Assembly (NCBI RefSeq): GCF_000002875.2
Contig: NC_009412.2
Coordinates: 191,001 to 255,000, forward strand
Direction: 5' to 3'
DNA from: Leishmania infantum JPCM5
Lineage: Eukaryota; Euglenozoa; Kinetoplastea; Trypanosomatida; Trypanosomatidae
Length of the DNA: 64,000 nt
In this document: positions 51,113 through 62,080 of the stretch, piece by piece
Numbering within the stretch: the first letter of the stretch is position 1
Layout of the letters: each line of letters opens with the position of its first letter
The notes under the pieces: model-generated
The model's input: the letters and a program-made list of their open reading frames with translations, nothing else
Told to the model about the DNA's origin: nothing
The model's database searches: none
Program-made: the position numbers and the translations under genes

Positions 51113-52533
51113 CTTGTATTAAGCCCGAAAGAGCTCCGCGTCTGGCAGCAACGCTGCTGAATGCTCCGCGATGACGCCCGTGCGCGTGTCAACTCTGGAG
51201 TGCTCTCTTGTGGGCCAGCGCACACGGGTACCGCTTGAAGTCCCTAAGAAAGCCGCTCGTGGCGTTGAGCGATATTAGGGGCGCGCTGCGGCAACGCGCC
51301 GAGGATTGAGGTGAGAGGCGGCCCGTAGCGGTGACAGCAACGGCAAAGAGGGGGGAGGAGGGGGGATTCAATAAGATCCAAAACAGAGAAACGCAAGCTG
51401 CAGAGAAGACGAAACAATCAAAAGAAAGATCCAGCTTCCGCATGCACACGCGCACGCACAGAGAAGTGATTGTGAGCTCAAACCGGAACCTCTGCAAGCA
51501 GCCAAAGACGAAAAATGAAATGGTCAAACAAAAAAAAACGTCTATGTACACAAACGGCTGCTCGCAATGAAGGACCTCTCTCACCACCGACGCGGAGAGA
51601 GAGGCGAAGGAGAGTGAGGAAGACACGTCGTTGGCTCACAGCCTGTCAGAAGTTAGACAAGTCCCTTGTCTGCTCCGTCTGCGGTGTAAGCGTTCTGCTC
51701 CAAAGATATTCCACACCTGATCCGTGCGTCGGTCAGCGTGTGCACGTCTGAGCCGTCTCACGGTGCTGCAGGAGGGGAAGGTTCGAATTAAGGAGAGAGG
51801 AACGGGGGAGGGGGGGGGTGAAGTGGGTTGTGCGAGCACAGAGGTGGAGAGAGAGAGAACAAAGTAGAGCGGTGCGCGGCGTGTGAGCTGCCATTGAAGA
51901 CACCCAAGCATGCATTATGCAGATGTGCCTTTCACCAACACAGGTCCTCAAACGTCCATGGGAGGTAGGCGTAGAAAAGAAAGCTACGACATGACAGAGG
52001 CGTGCACCATCCATAAACCTAATCCGCTTTGCCCAATGCGATGCACCGCCGATCGAAAGCGGCTCCCTTCCCCCCCCCACCTCTGCCTGTCACGCCCGAC
52101 GGAGGAAAGCGGCGAGAAAACGAGGGAGTCTTCCGACAGTCCAGAAAGAGCTGCAGAGGCCACTGTCCGCCTATGCGACCAGTTATTTTTTTTTCAGCTT
52201 CTGTTTCCAGGGTTGTTGCAGTAGAGGCGCCCGCCAAGCATCGCCACCATCACCATCAGCACGCATGACGCATACATCCACAGCGTGTGGGAGAATGAGA
52301 AAGATAGCAACAGAGAGAGAGAGCGAGAGACTGGTTGGTTGGCGGGGTTGTTAGACGGGAACGGTGGCATACGAGAGGCATCCAAAGACACGACAAAAAA
52401 AGGTGAGAAAAACAAACAAACGAAATCGTACAGGCAACAACAAGCACGTCCGACGACACGCGCAGGCACAGGCACGGGCACGCACACACACGCCTGCAGA
52501 AAGAAGTGCTCTGTAGCACCTCTCCTGATACCT
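51113..52533. other. Spacer between ULK4 and dynein
   Basis: No supported gene. It should contain the ULK4 3' UTR. An A run at about 51529-51537 (T tract on the coding strand) and a G run at about 51810-51816 are seen. Open frames are low complexity. Confidence 0.55.
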
Positions 52534-55500
52534 CTAGGAGAGTTTCTTCAGAATCTTGTTCGCCTCGCTGGCGACGAGGCGCATGTGCGTGCAGTCGGCG
52601 GCGTTGGCCAGCACTGACATGACGCGCGAATCGCACTTGAGTTCCTCGAGCACGTCGCGCGAGGTGGACTCGCACGACGTGGACAGAGCTGTCAGCAGGC
52701 TCACGGCTACGGCACGCCTCGCCGATGACAGAAGCGCATTGGACAAGGCCCCTGCCCACATCGCGATTGCGGATGCCGAGGTGAGGTCATTGCGGGCCGT
52801 TGACGAAAGACGGGCAAAGTCCTCTATCACGGAAGCGGCGGACTCCATCAGAGCAATACTGTTGGCTGTGTCTGCGCAAATGGGCAGCAAGACAGAGCTG
52901 ATGGAGTCCGCCTGCACACAGCTGGCGCACTGTGCCGTCACCCGTGATGACGAGTCCCCCGCCACGCGGCGCACCACCACCGCCAAGAGATTGCAACACA
53001 TTTCCACCAGCGGCTCATTCCTGCCCGTGGCGGCGGACGCGAGCGTCTCAAGGGCCAGCGCGCACAGTCCCTGGCGCACGACGTAGTTGAAGATATCTAC
53101 CCGCTGGCTCACCAGCAGGCAGAGGTGGATAAAAGAGAGCGGATAGTACATGTCGCCGCCATCCCCGCTTCCATTCACGTAGTCCATTATGTGGCCCAAT
53201 AGCTGCTCAGATACGAGGCCGGAGAGTTTGCTCTGAGCCATCTCGCCGCACGTCACGAGAAGCCGCATTGTGTTCGTGGGGATCGGGCTTGTCTCTTGCA
53301 AGAGAGAGGCAACATTCGGCGCCACCGCGTTCAGCACCTGGCGCGCGGCCGACGTGGCGCCACTGCTTTCCTTGCGCGTCGCCGTCACCTCGGCAGAGAT
53401 GGGCACCATGGCAGACGTCAAGAAACGAATAGCAGTGAAGCGGCCGCTCGCCTCCTTGCGTCGCAGCATTTCTGCGTAGGAAGTGGCGAGGTACAGGCAT
53501 ATGTTCTCTTGATACCGCAGCACCTCCTCGGGGCTCTCGACAAAGCGGTCGGCGATGCGGTTGAATTCGTCCCGGTAGGTGCCGTAGATCGTGTTGTTCA
53601 TGGCCTTGTCAATGCAGGTCGAGAGGCTCTGGAAGACATCCTTTTGAAAGTCGATGCCGCTGCGCACGGCGGAGCTGTTCAGCAGCTGCTGAATGGCGGC
53701 GAGGTGCGTCGCCGTCGAGGTCGAAGACACTCGGCGCGCAATGCTCGCGAGCTTCTCAGACACGAACCAGCCAAGGAAGGCCGACAAGGCTGCGCCACAG
53801 CGCTTCACGTACGAGTCCGCGTCGCGAACGAGGCGATCGAGGAAGGCGACGATGCGGCTGTTGAGGATTTGGCAGATGGTGCTCCCGCCGACGCAGCCGA
53901 TAAGCATCACAAAGAGCAGCGTTTTGCCGTAGACAGCGACTGACGCCTGCTCGATCGCCTCGCTCAGGTGCTCAAGCAAGTCCTCACTCACGAATAACGC
54001 GTTGCCGACAACCTCCTCCGCATCCTCAACGCTGAGCGAGGACGTCAAGGCACAGCCTCGGCGGCCACTGCCGCAGCCGCCGCTGCTGTGCGAGTCAAAA
54101 GAGGCCTGCGACCACAATCGAGCAAACGGGCTTTGTAGCGTCACCAACCCCTTTACAATGGCGTAGTTAAGGAACGTTAGCAAGATCTGCATCGGGTGCG
54201 TGAGAGTGGATCGCTGCATCACGGTCGCGTACGACGTCACCGGCAGCCACCTGCACTGCATGACAGCGAGGATCAGCTCGTCCTTCACCATGGCGAGCTT
54301 GAACGCCGCGCACACTGCATCGGAGCGCATGTCCTCGCTCCGACCCTCCACCGACGGAAGCGCGAACACGGCCAGCAGCTTCTCCACAAAGACGGGGTCG
54401 GCAAAAAGCTCCAGCGTCATCTCCTTCTGCGGAGTGGATGCCATGTTCTCGATCATCTTTGCCGCATAATGCTTCAGCACGTCGTCGTCGGAGTCCAACG
54501 CCCAGGTGTAGATGCGCTTCACCGTGGCCGGCTGCACGTTCCACATGGCGCGCTGCCTCTTCTGCTGGACGGCGATGTAGAAAAGAAACTCACCGATGCA
54601 TGCGATCAGCTTGCGCTTCACAGGCACATCTGTTTCGTCTTCAAACAACTGCATAATGTCTGGCAGGATAGACGACGAGGCCACTTCCGACGTGATAAAG
54701 GCCGTTGTGCGCACCAAAAGCCCCATAATGAGCGCTGCCGCTGCGCGAAAGCCCGCCGGCGCATCCTTGCGGCCCGCGTGCTTCACACACAGCCGCATCA
54801 CGGAGCTGTTAACCGAGGCGCGTGCCACCTCCGCGTCACCGCAGAGCGAAATGACGTAGTTCATGGTGTTGAGTACATTATCGTAACCGCTGCTCAAGTT
54901 GGAGAGGGCCAGGTAGAGCGAGCGGAAAAACGCGGTGTGTTCCTTACCCGTCAAGCTGTTGATCTCCGCCGCCGTCAGCGCCGTAAAGCCTAGAGTGGAG
55001 ATGTCGTACGACGGCTCGGGCGTGTACTCGATGCGGCTATTGTTGCTCAGAGGACGAATGTGCTGATCCGTATGATGGGGGAGGAGGTCGCTGATTGTGA
55101 GGTGACGCAGCGCCTCGCTCGCGAAGAGATGCAAGTTCGCCTCGGTCGGGCGGTCCTCCTTGGCGCCGGAGTTGGTCGCGTACGCGGTGCGTCCGCCTTC
55201 GTACGCTATGGCGGCGCTACCAGACGCTCGGCTGCTTGCCGCGCCGCGTCCCTTGCTCACGCGGTGCCTTTGTGGGTCACCGCCACTGTTTTTTGATTCG
55301 CTGAGACGACTGCGGCGAGAGGACGCAACGGCACTTGAGGAAGAGCCGTTGGCGTTGAAGGTATTCGACGCCGCTGAGGCCGTGGATGGGCAGCCGGGCA
55401 CCAGGCTGCCGTGCGCGGTGGTGACATGGATTGTTGTGTGTGCGGCACGCTCCTGTGTCCGCTCAGGTAGCCGTTCCAGCAGCATCGCCGCGCTTGCGGT

Positions 55501-56481
55501 GAAGTCCAGCTCCTTTGCGACGTTCAACGTCGCCGCCGCTCGCTCCCTCTCCTCCACATTGTGCGTGGAAGCATTTGATTTCGCTGCCGCCACGGCGTGC
55601 GCCACTGCCGCGCGCACATCGGCGTCCGTCCAATTATACTGACTCGCGGCGCGTCCAGAACGCGAACGCCTGTAGTCCTCCCACGCCACCTGAGATGGAA
55701 AGCCGTTGCTCGGCAGCGGCAAGGGCTCATCCCAGAACTCGCTGCGCACGACATCGGCCCACGTGTAGCGCTTCAAAGGGTCTTTTTCCAGAAGGCCGCA
55801 CAAGAGCGTTTGAAAAGACTCCGGCGCACCGGGCACCGTTGGCGTCGGACTCGTCAGTATGTCGTTCAGTAGCGTCTCGAGGTCGGATGCTGCAAAAGGC
55901 GGCTTGCCTGTCGCCAGCTCGTGCAGCACGCAACCGAAGGACCACAGGTCTGATGCCATCGAGTACAACGGGCGATCCTCCATGAACAACTCGGGGGCCA
56001 TGTACAGTGGCGTCCCCACCAGCGGCCGCGTCGCCGCGTCGTGGAAGAGACAGGCTAAGCTAAAGTCGTGGAAGCGCAGCATTGCTGCGGAGTCCATCAG
56101 CAGATTACGAGTCTGCAAGTCGTTATACACGACACCCTTACTGTGGATATGCATGAGGCCCATCGCCACATCACGGCCAAATGCCTGGACCGCCTGAGTG
56201 GTGAGATTAATGTTCGAGCGGAGGATCGTGCTCATGTCTCCGCCGGTGCAGTACTCTGTAATGATCCACAAGTGATTGTTGGTCTCATACCAGTTGTGGA
56301 ACTCTATGACGTTTGAATGGTGCATTGAGCGTAACAGCTGAACGCAGTTCACGACGCGCTCCCGTCGCTTCTTGTCGATGGAGGCAATCGCGTAGAACTC
56401 GGTGGTGGTGCGATAGCGGCCCTTGTAAATGGTGCTGAAGGCACCTTGGCCGATCTCGTCATTAAGTACATAGTTGTTCAT
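52534..56481 (-). CDS. ULK4: ULK4-type pseudokinase with helical-repeat C-terminus
   Basis: The 1315-residue product opens with a kinase-like domain (about 1-255) closest to ULK4/Runkel, whose Leishmania counterpart works with STK36 (Fused) in building a motile flagellum. Shared signatures include NWYETNNHLWIITEYCTGGD at 63-82 and LYMAPELF at 159-166. Catalytic residues are degenerate: the strand-3 lysine is replaced in AIAS (31-34), HRD reads YND at 119-121, and DFG reads DFS at 139-141. It is therefore probably a pseudokinase. Residues about 270-440 are Ser/Ala-rich and disordered, and about 470-1315 are predicted helical ARM/HEAT-like repeats, as in ULK4. The ATG at 56481 is used because the longer frame begins at a TTG. 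It lies next to the dynein gene. Confidence 0.9.
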   Translation of the reverse strand: MNNYVLNDEIGQGAFSTIYKGRYRTTTEFYAIASIDKKRRERVVNCVQLLRSMHHSNVIEFHNWYETNNHLWIITEYCTGGDMSTILRSNINLTTQAVQAFGRDVAMGLMHIHSKGVVYNDLQTRNLLMDSAAMLRFHDFSLACLFHDAATRPLVGTPLYMAPELFMEDRPLYSMASDLWSFGCVLHELATGKPPFAASDLETLLNDILTSPTPTVPGAPESFQTLLCGLLEKDPLKRYTWADVVRSEFWDEPLPLPSNGFPSQVAWEDYRRSRSGRAASQYNWTDADVRAAVAHAVAAAKSNASTHNVEERERAAATLNVAKELDFTASAAMLLERLPERTQERAAHTTIHVTTAHGSLVPGCPSTASAASNTFNANGSSSSAVASSRRSRLSESKNSGGDPQRHRVSKGRGAASSRASGSAAIAYEGGRTAYATNSGAKEDRPTEANLHLFASEALRHLTISDLLPHHTDQHIRPLSNNSRIEYTPEPSYDISTLGFTALTAAEINSLTGKEHTAFFRSLYLALSNLSSGYDNVLNTMNYVISLCGDAEVARASVNSSVMRLCVKHAGRKDAPAGFRAAAALIMGLLVRTTAFITSEVASSSILPDIMQLFEDETDVPVKRKLIACIGEFLFYIAVQQKRQRAMWNVQPATVKRIYTWALDSDDDVLKHYAAKMIENMASTPQKEMTLELFADPVFVEKLLAVFALPSVEGRSEDMRSDAVCAAFKLAMVKDELILAVMQCRWLPVTSYATVMQRSTLTHPMQILLTFLNYAIVKGLVTLQSPFARLWSQASFDSHSSGGCGSGRRGCALTSSLSVEDAEEVVGNALFVSEDLLEHLSEAIEQASVAVYGKTLLFVMLIGCVGGSTICQILNSRIVAFLDRLVRDADSYVKRCGAALSAFLGWFVSEKLASIARRVSSTSTATHLAAIQQLLNSSAVRSGIDFQKDVFQSLSTCIDKAMNNTIYGTYRDEFNRIADRFVESPEEVLRYQENICLYLATSYAEMLRRKEASGRFTAIRFLTSAMVPISAEVTATRKESSGATSAARQVLNAVAPNVASLLQETSPIPTNTMRLLVTCGEMAQSKLSGLVSEQLLGHIMDYVNGSGDGGDMYYPLSFIHLCLLVSQRVDIFNYVVRQGLCALALETLASAATGRNEPLVEMCCNLLAVVVRRVAGDSSSRVTAQCASCVQADSISSVLLPICADTANSIALMESAASVIEDFARLSSTARNDLTSASAIAMWAGALSNALLSSARRAVAVSLLTALSTSCESTSRDVLEELKCDSRVMSVLANAADCTHMRLVASEANKILKKLS

Positions 56482-56933
56482 GATGCGTGATCGCGGCGCG
56501 CCTTTTTCGTGCCACCTCAGTGCAGATGCATGTATGGCGGCTTTCAAGAGAGGGGTGGACTACGGAGATCGGGGAAAGAGGGCGCAGAGGAAGAGAGGGG
56601 GGACAAGGACAATGAATGCAGCGGGGCGGTGAGAACAAAACAAGGCAAACGTATATATATATATAGTTATAATGAAAGCCGCTATACAGATCTGTAAGAA
56701 CGAATGTGCACAGAGAGAAAGAGGGAGAAGTGGTAGGGAAGGAGCGGAGGTGAGGGGTTGGGGCAAATAAGAAATAAAAAAGCGGCGGCACACACACACA
56801 CACAGCCCTGCACACAAAATAGGAGAACAAACAGGACGATGAAGTGCGACAGAGGCGGTGCGCACAGAGAAAGAGAGCAACAGCGAGAGAGGGGGGAAGA
56901 GAGAGGGCGTGGACGGGCAAATACACGCACGTA

Positions 56934-56967
<34 letters not shown>

Positions 56968-59645
56968 AAGAACTGCGTAAGCGCAGGCGTGTGCGTGCGT
57001 TGGTTGTACGGGCGGAAAAGGGGAGAGGAGCGAAGCAGAGAAAACGAAGCCACTGTCACTTAGTTTGACTGCTTCTTCGTTTTCGTTTTTTCTTTTCGTG
57101 CGCGTGTGTGCGTGTGTGAGCTCTGACTAAGAGCGACCTAGAAAAGGGGGAGAGGGCCGAGATGCGTTGAGGACAGGAAGAGCAGCAGAGACCCACAGAC
57201 TGGGATGCAGCCGACGCCACACGCGCTACAACACGGCAAACAAAATCACAAGAGAAAAAAGAGAGGAAAGGAATGAAGATGGTGGCAAACGACTGCTCAC
57301 GGGCGCACAGACTCGTACTCGTGTGCCTGATAGACGGAGTGGAATGCCTCAAAGGATATGAGGGGTCGAAGAGAGAGCAGTGGACTTCGCCGCACACGCC
57401 GTCGTGCGAAGCGGGCGAGAAAAAAAAAACTTGAATAAACGTGCAGTGGAGCTACCAGTGTGGCTGCGTATGCAAATGTGCGTATGCGTATGTATCTACG
57501 TGGGTATGCGCACACCCTGTGGGGGAGGGGGGGGTGCACCCGCGCGTTAATACGCCTCTCGTCACGATCGAGCGAGACAGAGATGTAGCACACCCAAATC
57601 AAAGCGAATAAACAGCGACGCACGTGCACGTGTCCGTTTCCGGTAGCCCGGGGCACAGGGAAAGGAGCACGCGGGTGAGCGAGTTTCGGTGGCCACCGTC
57701 GCGAGAGATGGAACGTGTTGTGACGTGGACGAAACAGAATGGCAACAGAGGAGTATGAGAAGTGAGCAGAAAGTGATGAGAAAGAGACACAGGTGGAGAA
57801 GGCGGAAGAGGAGAGGTGCTCTACGGCGCTGCACGGGTGCAGTGGGAGAGTCCGCAGCGCGCGCGCGAACCAACTGAAGGCATCGTAGCGTCGAGCTGGG
57901 AAGTGAACCGCTACCGAGAAACCTCTATCTTCTTCGAATACTTGCGCCGCTGATAAGCTCAATCAACATCTACTGTCATTCCCCCTTCGCATCAAGATTT
58001 GTAACCGGTTATCCCTCAACTGCACATAGAAACCCACACCGTAGACAGGGACAGCCGTCGCAAACAATACCCGCGAAGCCGGCTGTGTGCAACATAAGAA
58101 ACGAAAAGGATGTGAGTCGCACACCTCACCGCTGCCCGGAAAGCTTGCCTTGATGTGTGTGATATCGCCTCCATCTTGCGCAGCAATGGGATGATGGCAT
58201 TACCTTCCATATCGCATGTTTTTTGTTGTAAGTTCCTTTTCTTTGAGAAGGGTGCTTCACACCTGAGCTTCAAGAGGCTTTGGGGGCGTGGATAGGCACG
58301 GAGCGCGCTTGCGCACGTACGCGAGTGAGTAAGCGAGATCCTGTGCACAAAGACAAATGACGACGATGGTAACACGCCGTTCCTTCGCCCCTCAGCTTGC
58401 TTCGCTCACTCTCCAGCTCCACATGCATATACGCCATCATACACTGTCGTCATCACCTTCTCCATCCCAATGATAGAGCAACAACGTTGCTATACAGATA
58501 CACAGAGAGACAAGAGAGCTAGCACGAAAAAAAAAAAACGAAGGAAAACAGAGCGCGAGAGAGGTGCGGCAGCGGAGAGGAGAGAGTCGACTGAGCCGCA
58601 CACGCCTTCGTCGCCTCCCTTCTTTTCCTCACTTTTTTTTTCGAGCCTTCCCGTCTTCACCTCCCTCCTCCTCTGCCCCCACTTTTATGATAACGTCGGG
58701 GGGCGGCAACACGTAAGGCAGCACACGAAGAGGAACAGTGGCGGAGACAAAAGGCAAAACAAAACAAAAAACAGGCACATGCACAGACGAGAGTGACAAG
58801 AAGGAGAGGGAAGAGAAGGAAATAAAAGAAGATGACAAAGAAAACAAGGGGCAAAACACGCGCGCAGCGCTACGCTGCGACGCAGCCACACACACGTACA
58901 TACACACTGAAAGGCGCCCAAGTGTGTGCGTGCGTGTGCGCTTGCTTGGTTGTTTGCCTCTGCATGCGTGCAGACAATTTCGTGGTGAACAACGAAGGAG
59001 AGATGAGTGTTGGTGAAAGGAAGGGAAGGGACGGGAGGGGTACGGAAAAGTAAACGCGAACGACACACGGACACCCACGCGTGCACAGGATGAGAACGAG
59101 AAGAGGAGTGTTGGTCACTTGAAACAAACACAATAGAAACGGAAACATGAAACAGACACGACACAGCAGACCCACCACACAACCAAGCCCACGCCCCGGT
59201 AAACAACTGAGAGACTCACACAAACACGCAAAGATTCATAACGAGAGAATACACTCGAACGGAGAAGGACGTACACCGAGACACGTTAACAGAAGAACGT
59301 GAGGAGGTAAAGAATGAACACGGCGGCGAGGGAGCACGCCTGCTCTACGCTGTTCTGTGGAAGGAGGAGGATGGGTGTCGCCATGCATTGCAGTATTCGA
59401 GGATGAAAAAAAGAAAACGCCTTCAGAATGCGGGCACCCTACATATATATGCATGTTATGCATGCAGCTCTCTCACGGATGCCAGCCCCCGTGACACTTG
59501 CACAGTCAGTCCAAGTAAGCTCTGCACTCCCCAGATGTAGCCATCTCCTCACCTTCACATCCATGCCAGCGCACGCTTCCGCAGCCCTTCGCCCTCCCTA
59601 TTCCCACATCACGCGACAACGCGCACACCCTTCCGCCTCGACTGT
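56482..59645. other. 3.2-kb spacer between ERD2 and ULK4
   Basis: No supported gene. It should contain the ERD2 3' UTR and the ULK4 leader. A TA run at 56651-56664, a GT microsatellite at 56941-56967 and strongly purine-rich stretches at 56700-57400 and 58500-59060 are seen. The segment 57900-58460 is less biased but has no convincing frame. Confidence 0.55.
56941..56967 (+). repeat. GT microsatellite
   Basis: A GT dinucleotide run of about 13 units in the ULK4 leader region. Confidence 0.95.
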
Positions 59646-60305
59646 CTACTTGGCCAGCTCGTATCGCTGCTTTGCCTTCCGTACCACCTGCACCACGTAG
59701 TGATAGAAGAAATCAACGTAGAGCAGCGACTGCACAAACCCGCTGAAGACCGAGATCCAGCGCACTTTGTGATAGATATAGTAGCGAATCGCCCAATGGA
59801 TCATGTACACGACGCGGTACGCGCCGAGGCAGAAGAGGTAGTGAGATGTCAGTGCATCGTACCGCTCAGTGTACTCGAGCAAGAAGATCTGCGGCAGAAT
59901 CGCAACAGCCTCCAAATACTGCGAGAAGGTCCAACACAACTCGATAACGATGTTGTGCCGCGGTGTCCCATGAAACAGGATGGAAAGCACCGCGCACGGA
60001 ACGATGAGGTAGCGGATGCGGAAGGTGTCGTTTTCGCGGTCGTAAGTCGCCTTCCACGGACTCTTGAACTTCATCAAATAGCAGATATGCAGCGTTGAGG
60101 CGATGAAGAAGATCTTCATGGTGGTGTTATAGATGCCAATGAAGGAAAACAGCACATCAAGGTAGCGCGTACAGAAGACAATGGCGAACAACTCCATCGA
60201 CTTGAGTGAGATGCCGGCGGCCGAGCGCTGACGCAGCATCTTCGATAAGAGGATCAAGATAGCGCTGAGGTGCAGCATATCACCGACTACGCGAACCAAC
60301 GCCAT
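59646..60305 (-). CDS. ERD2: ER lumen protein retaining receptor (KDEL receptor)
   Basis: ERD2 is the seven-span Golgi receptor that captures escaped ER-resident proteins by their C-terminal KDEL-type signals and returns them by COPI vesicles. The 219-residue product fits the family (about 212). Conserved blocks are all present: AGISLKS at 30-36, TRYLDVLFSF, YNTTMKIFFIAST, KATYDRENDTFRIRYLIVP, WTFSQYLEAVAILPQ, TSHYLFCLGAYRVVYMIHW and LLYVDFFYHYV. The C-terminal tail is basic (VRKAKQRYELAK), consistent with COPI contact. The ATG at 60305 precedes the first membrane span. Neighbours are V-ATPase subunit e and ULK4. Confidence 0.97.
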   Translation of the reverse strand: MALVRVVGDMLHLSAILILLSKMLRQRSAAGISLKSMELFAIVFCTRYLDVLFSFIGIYNTTMKIFFIASTLHICYLMKFKSPWKATYDRENDTFRIRYLIVPCAVLSILFHGTPRHNIVIELCWTFSQYLEAVAILPQIFLLEYTERYDALTSHYLFCLGAYRVVYMIHWAIRYYIYHKVRWISVFSGFVQSLLYVDFFYHYVVQVVRKAKQRYELAK

Positions 60306-61810
60306 TTTCTGCCGGAGTGCTCGATGCGCTCGATTTCTACTAAAACAGCTTCGTGTGTGTATTTTCGTAGTGGGGGAGACCAGGAGAAGGCGGCTGTGAG
60401 CTAGTTCTCGTTATTGCTCACGAGTGGGGGCGAAGGGGCGTCCAGAATGACGAGGCGGCGGCTTTCTAGATGTGCACACGACCTGAGCGAGAGGAACAAT
60501 GCCAATGAGCCTCACAAAAAAAAATCTAAACAGGCATATATATACATATATATATATATGTCTTTGGAGGTACGCATGTATGCGCTTGTGTGCGTGTATG
60601 CGTCAGTGGCACCCGGCTTTCGCTTCGCCTTTCCGTTTTTCTTTGGTTCTTCAATGCTCAATCAGTCGGCGTGTGTCTGTATCGGTGCGCCTTGCGCTTG
60701 TGTGTGGCGGGCGCGACGGCAAACGCGGGAAACTGCGGCTGGGAATCCTCCAGAGGTATGGAGACCAGAAAAAGGAAAGGAGAATAAAATCAAGGGCGAG
60801 AGCAAGAGTTTCCCTGAAAGAGTGGCGCCGGTCGTCGAAGTGAGACAGCGCCGCGACGGACGGTGAAGAGTGAACCTGTGTCTGAATGGGAATGCAAACA
60901 CATACCTCTGGGCCTCTCTATCCCATCCGAAGATGGGGCACGCGCCTTCGAACGTTAGCAGCAGCTGAATGGATGCTCTCGAACAATATACACAACGCCA
61001 GCAACCACGCTTGAGTACGTTAGTGATGTGCCGTCAGTCAAGTTCATCACTGAGCTAGTCTATTCGCATGAAACGAGCGGGAATGTCTCAGGGGCACACC
61101 CGGAATCTGGCCCGTCTTTCACACATCGCCATGCCTTCGACATGTACACACGAATAAGAGGCGTCGCGGCTTCCACTTCTGCCGTGTGCATCGCTCCCCC
61201 CCCCTCCCCCTCCCCCGGGAGCGTATCTTGCGCTCCTTTTTTGCCTCGATTTTCCTGCATGCGTGATGACGATACCAGACACGGGCACACACCTCCGTCC
61301 CATCGTAGGATGCACACGTGAGGACGGCACACGCACAGGCCTGCACACACACACAGCGCAGAGAGACAGAGTGCCAAGGAAAAGACAGACCAACACTTCA
61401 CTAGACGTCGGTGAGCGATGGCGGTGCGGCTCCCTGTGGTTGCGAAAAGCGCGAGGGAGAGGAGGAGGGGCACCAACGGCAGCAGCGGCTGCCACAGTGT
61501 CAAAAGCCACACAAAGACACCAACAGGAGACGCGGCACGGTCACGGGGCCTTCGAACTGAGCAAAGACTGAGATGAGAGGAGACGAGGACGGAGGACGAC
61601 CTCACCGCCGGACTCACCGCCTCCACGCCAGCAGCAGTAGGCAAAGGGAACCCGAAACCGTCGTGAAGGGCCTCGAGTGCGCTGGAGGGAACCGCAACGA
61701 CACACCACGGGGGAGCGTAGGGCGATCACCAAATAGGTTATTTACGCTCTTCCTTCGTCGCGCTTTATCTGCTGCTCTACAGCTTGTACCAGGGGCACCT
61801 CCCCCTTTTT
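60306..61810. other. Spacer between V-ATPase subunit e and ERD2
   Basis: No supported gene. It should contain the 3' UTR of the V-ATPase gene and the ERD2 leader. An AT-rich TATATACATATA-type run lies at 60536-60560, and a C-rich tract at about 61196-61220. Confidence 0.55.
60536..60560 (+). repeat. AT-rich TATA microsatellite
   Basis: A TA dinucleotide run broken by one C. It is one of few strongly AT-rich spots in the window. Confidence 0.9.
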
Positions 61811-62017
61811 TCACTCCACCTTGATCGACCGGGTGGGCAGCAGGAGCGGGTTCATCTGCGCCATGTATATGAGCACCCACGACATCCAGCAGCAGAAGGT
61901 GGCCACCGCGCACAATACGCGGACAAGGTCGACCTGGCTTTTCGCCCAGAGCGGGGCGCTCAGCGCACCGATAGCGCCGATAATGATAAAGATGAGAGTG
62001 CCGAGAAAGAGGCCCAT
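61811..62017 (-). CDS. V-type ATPase V0 subunit e
   Basis: Subunit e (yeast Vma9, mammalian ATP6V0E) is a small two-span protein of the membrane sector of the vacuolar proton pump that acidifies lysosomes, Golgi and acidocalcisomes. The 68-residue product has a first hydrophobic span at about 3-24 and a second at about 32-54. The second ends CCWMSWVLIYMAQMNPLLLP, which matches the family's conserved CC-W-AQ-NPL signature. The length fits (family about 70-81). The ATG at 62017 is supported by a pyrimidine tract ending CCCCAG about 45 bases upstream. It lies between SEC13 and ERD2. Confidence 0.88.
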   Translation of the reverse strand: MGLFLGTLIFIIIGAIGALSAPLWAKSQVDLVRVLCAVATFCCWMSWVLIYMAQMNPLLLPTRSIKVE

Positions 62018-62062
62018 GGTGCGCCGCGTAATGATACTTCGCTTGTTCGACGGCTTCTAGGA

Positions 62063-62080
62063 CTGGGGAAAGAGGAGACG
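62063..62080 (-). promoter_or_regulatory. Putative trans-splice acceptor of V-ATPase subunit e
   Basis: On the coding strand a run reading CGTCTCCTCTTTCCCCAG ends 45 nucleotides before the ATG at 62017. Confidence 0.6.
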
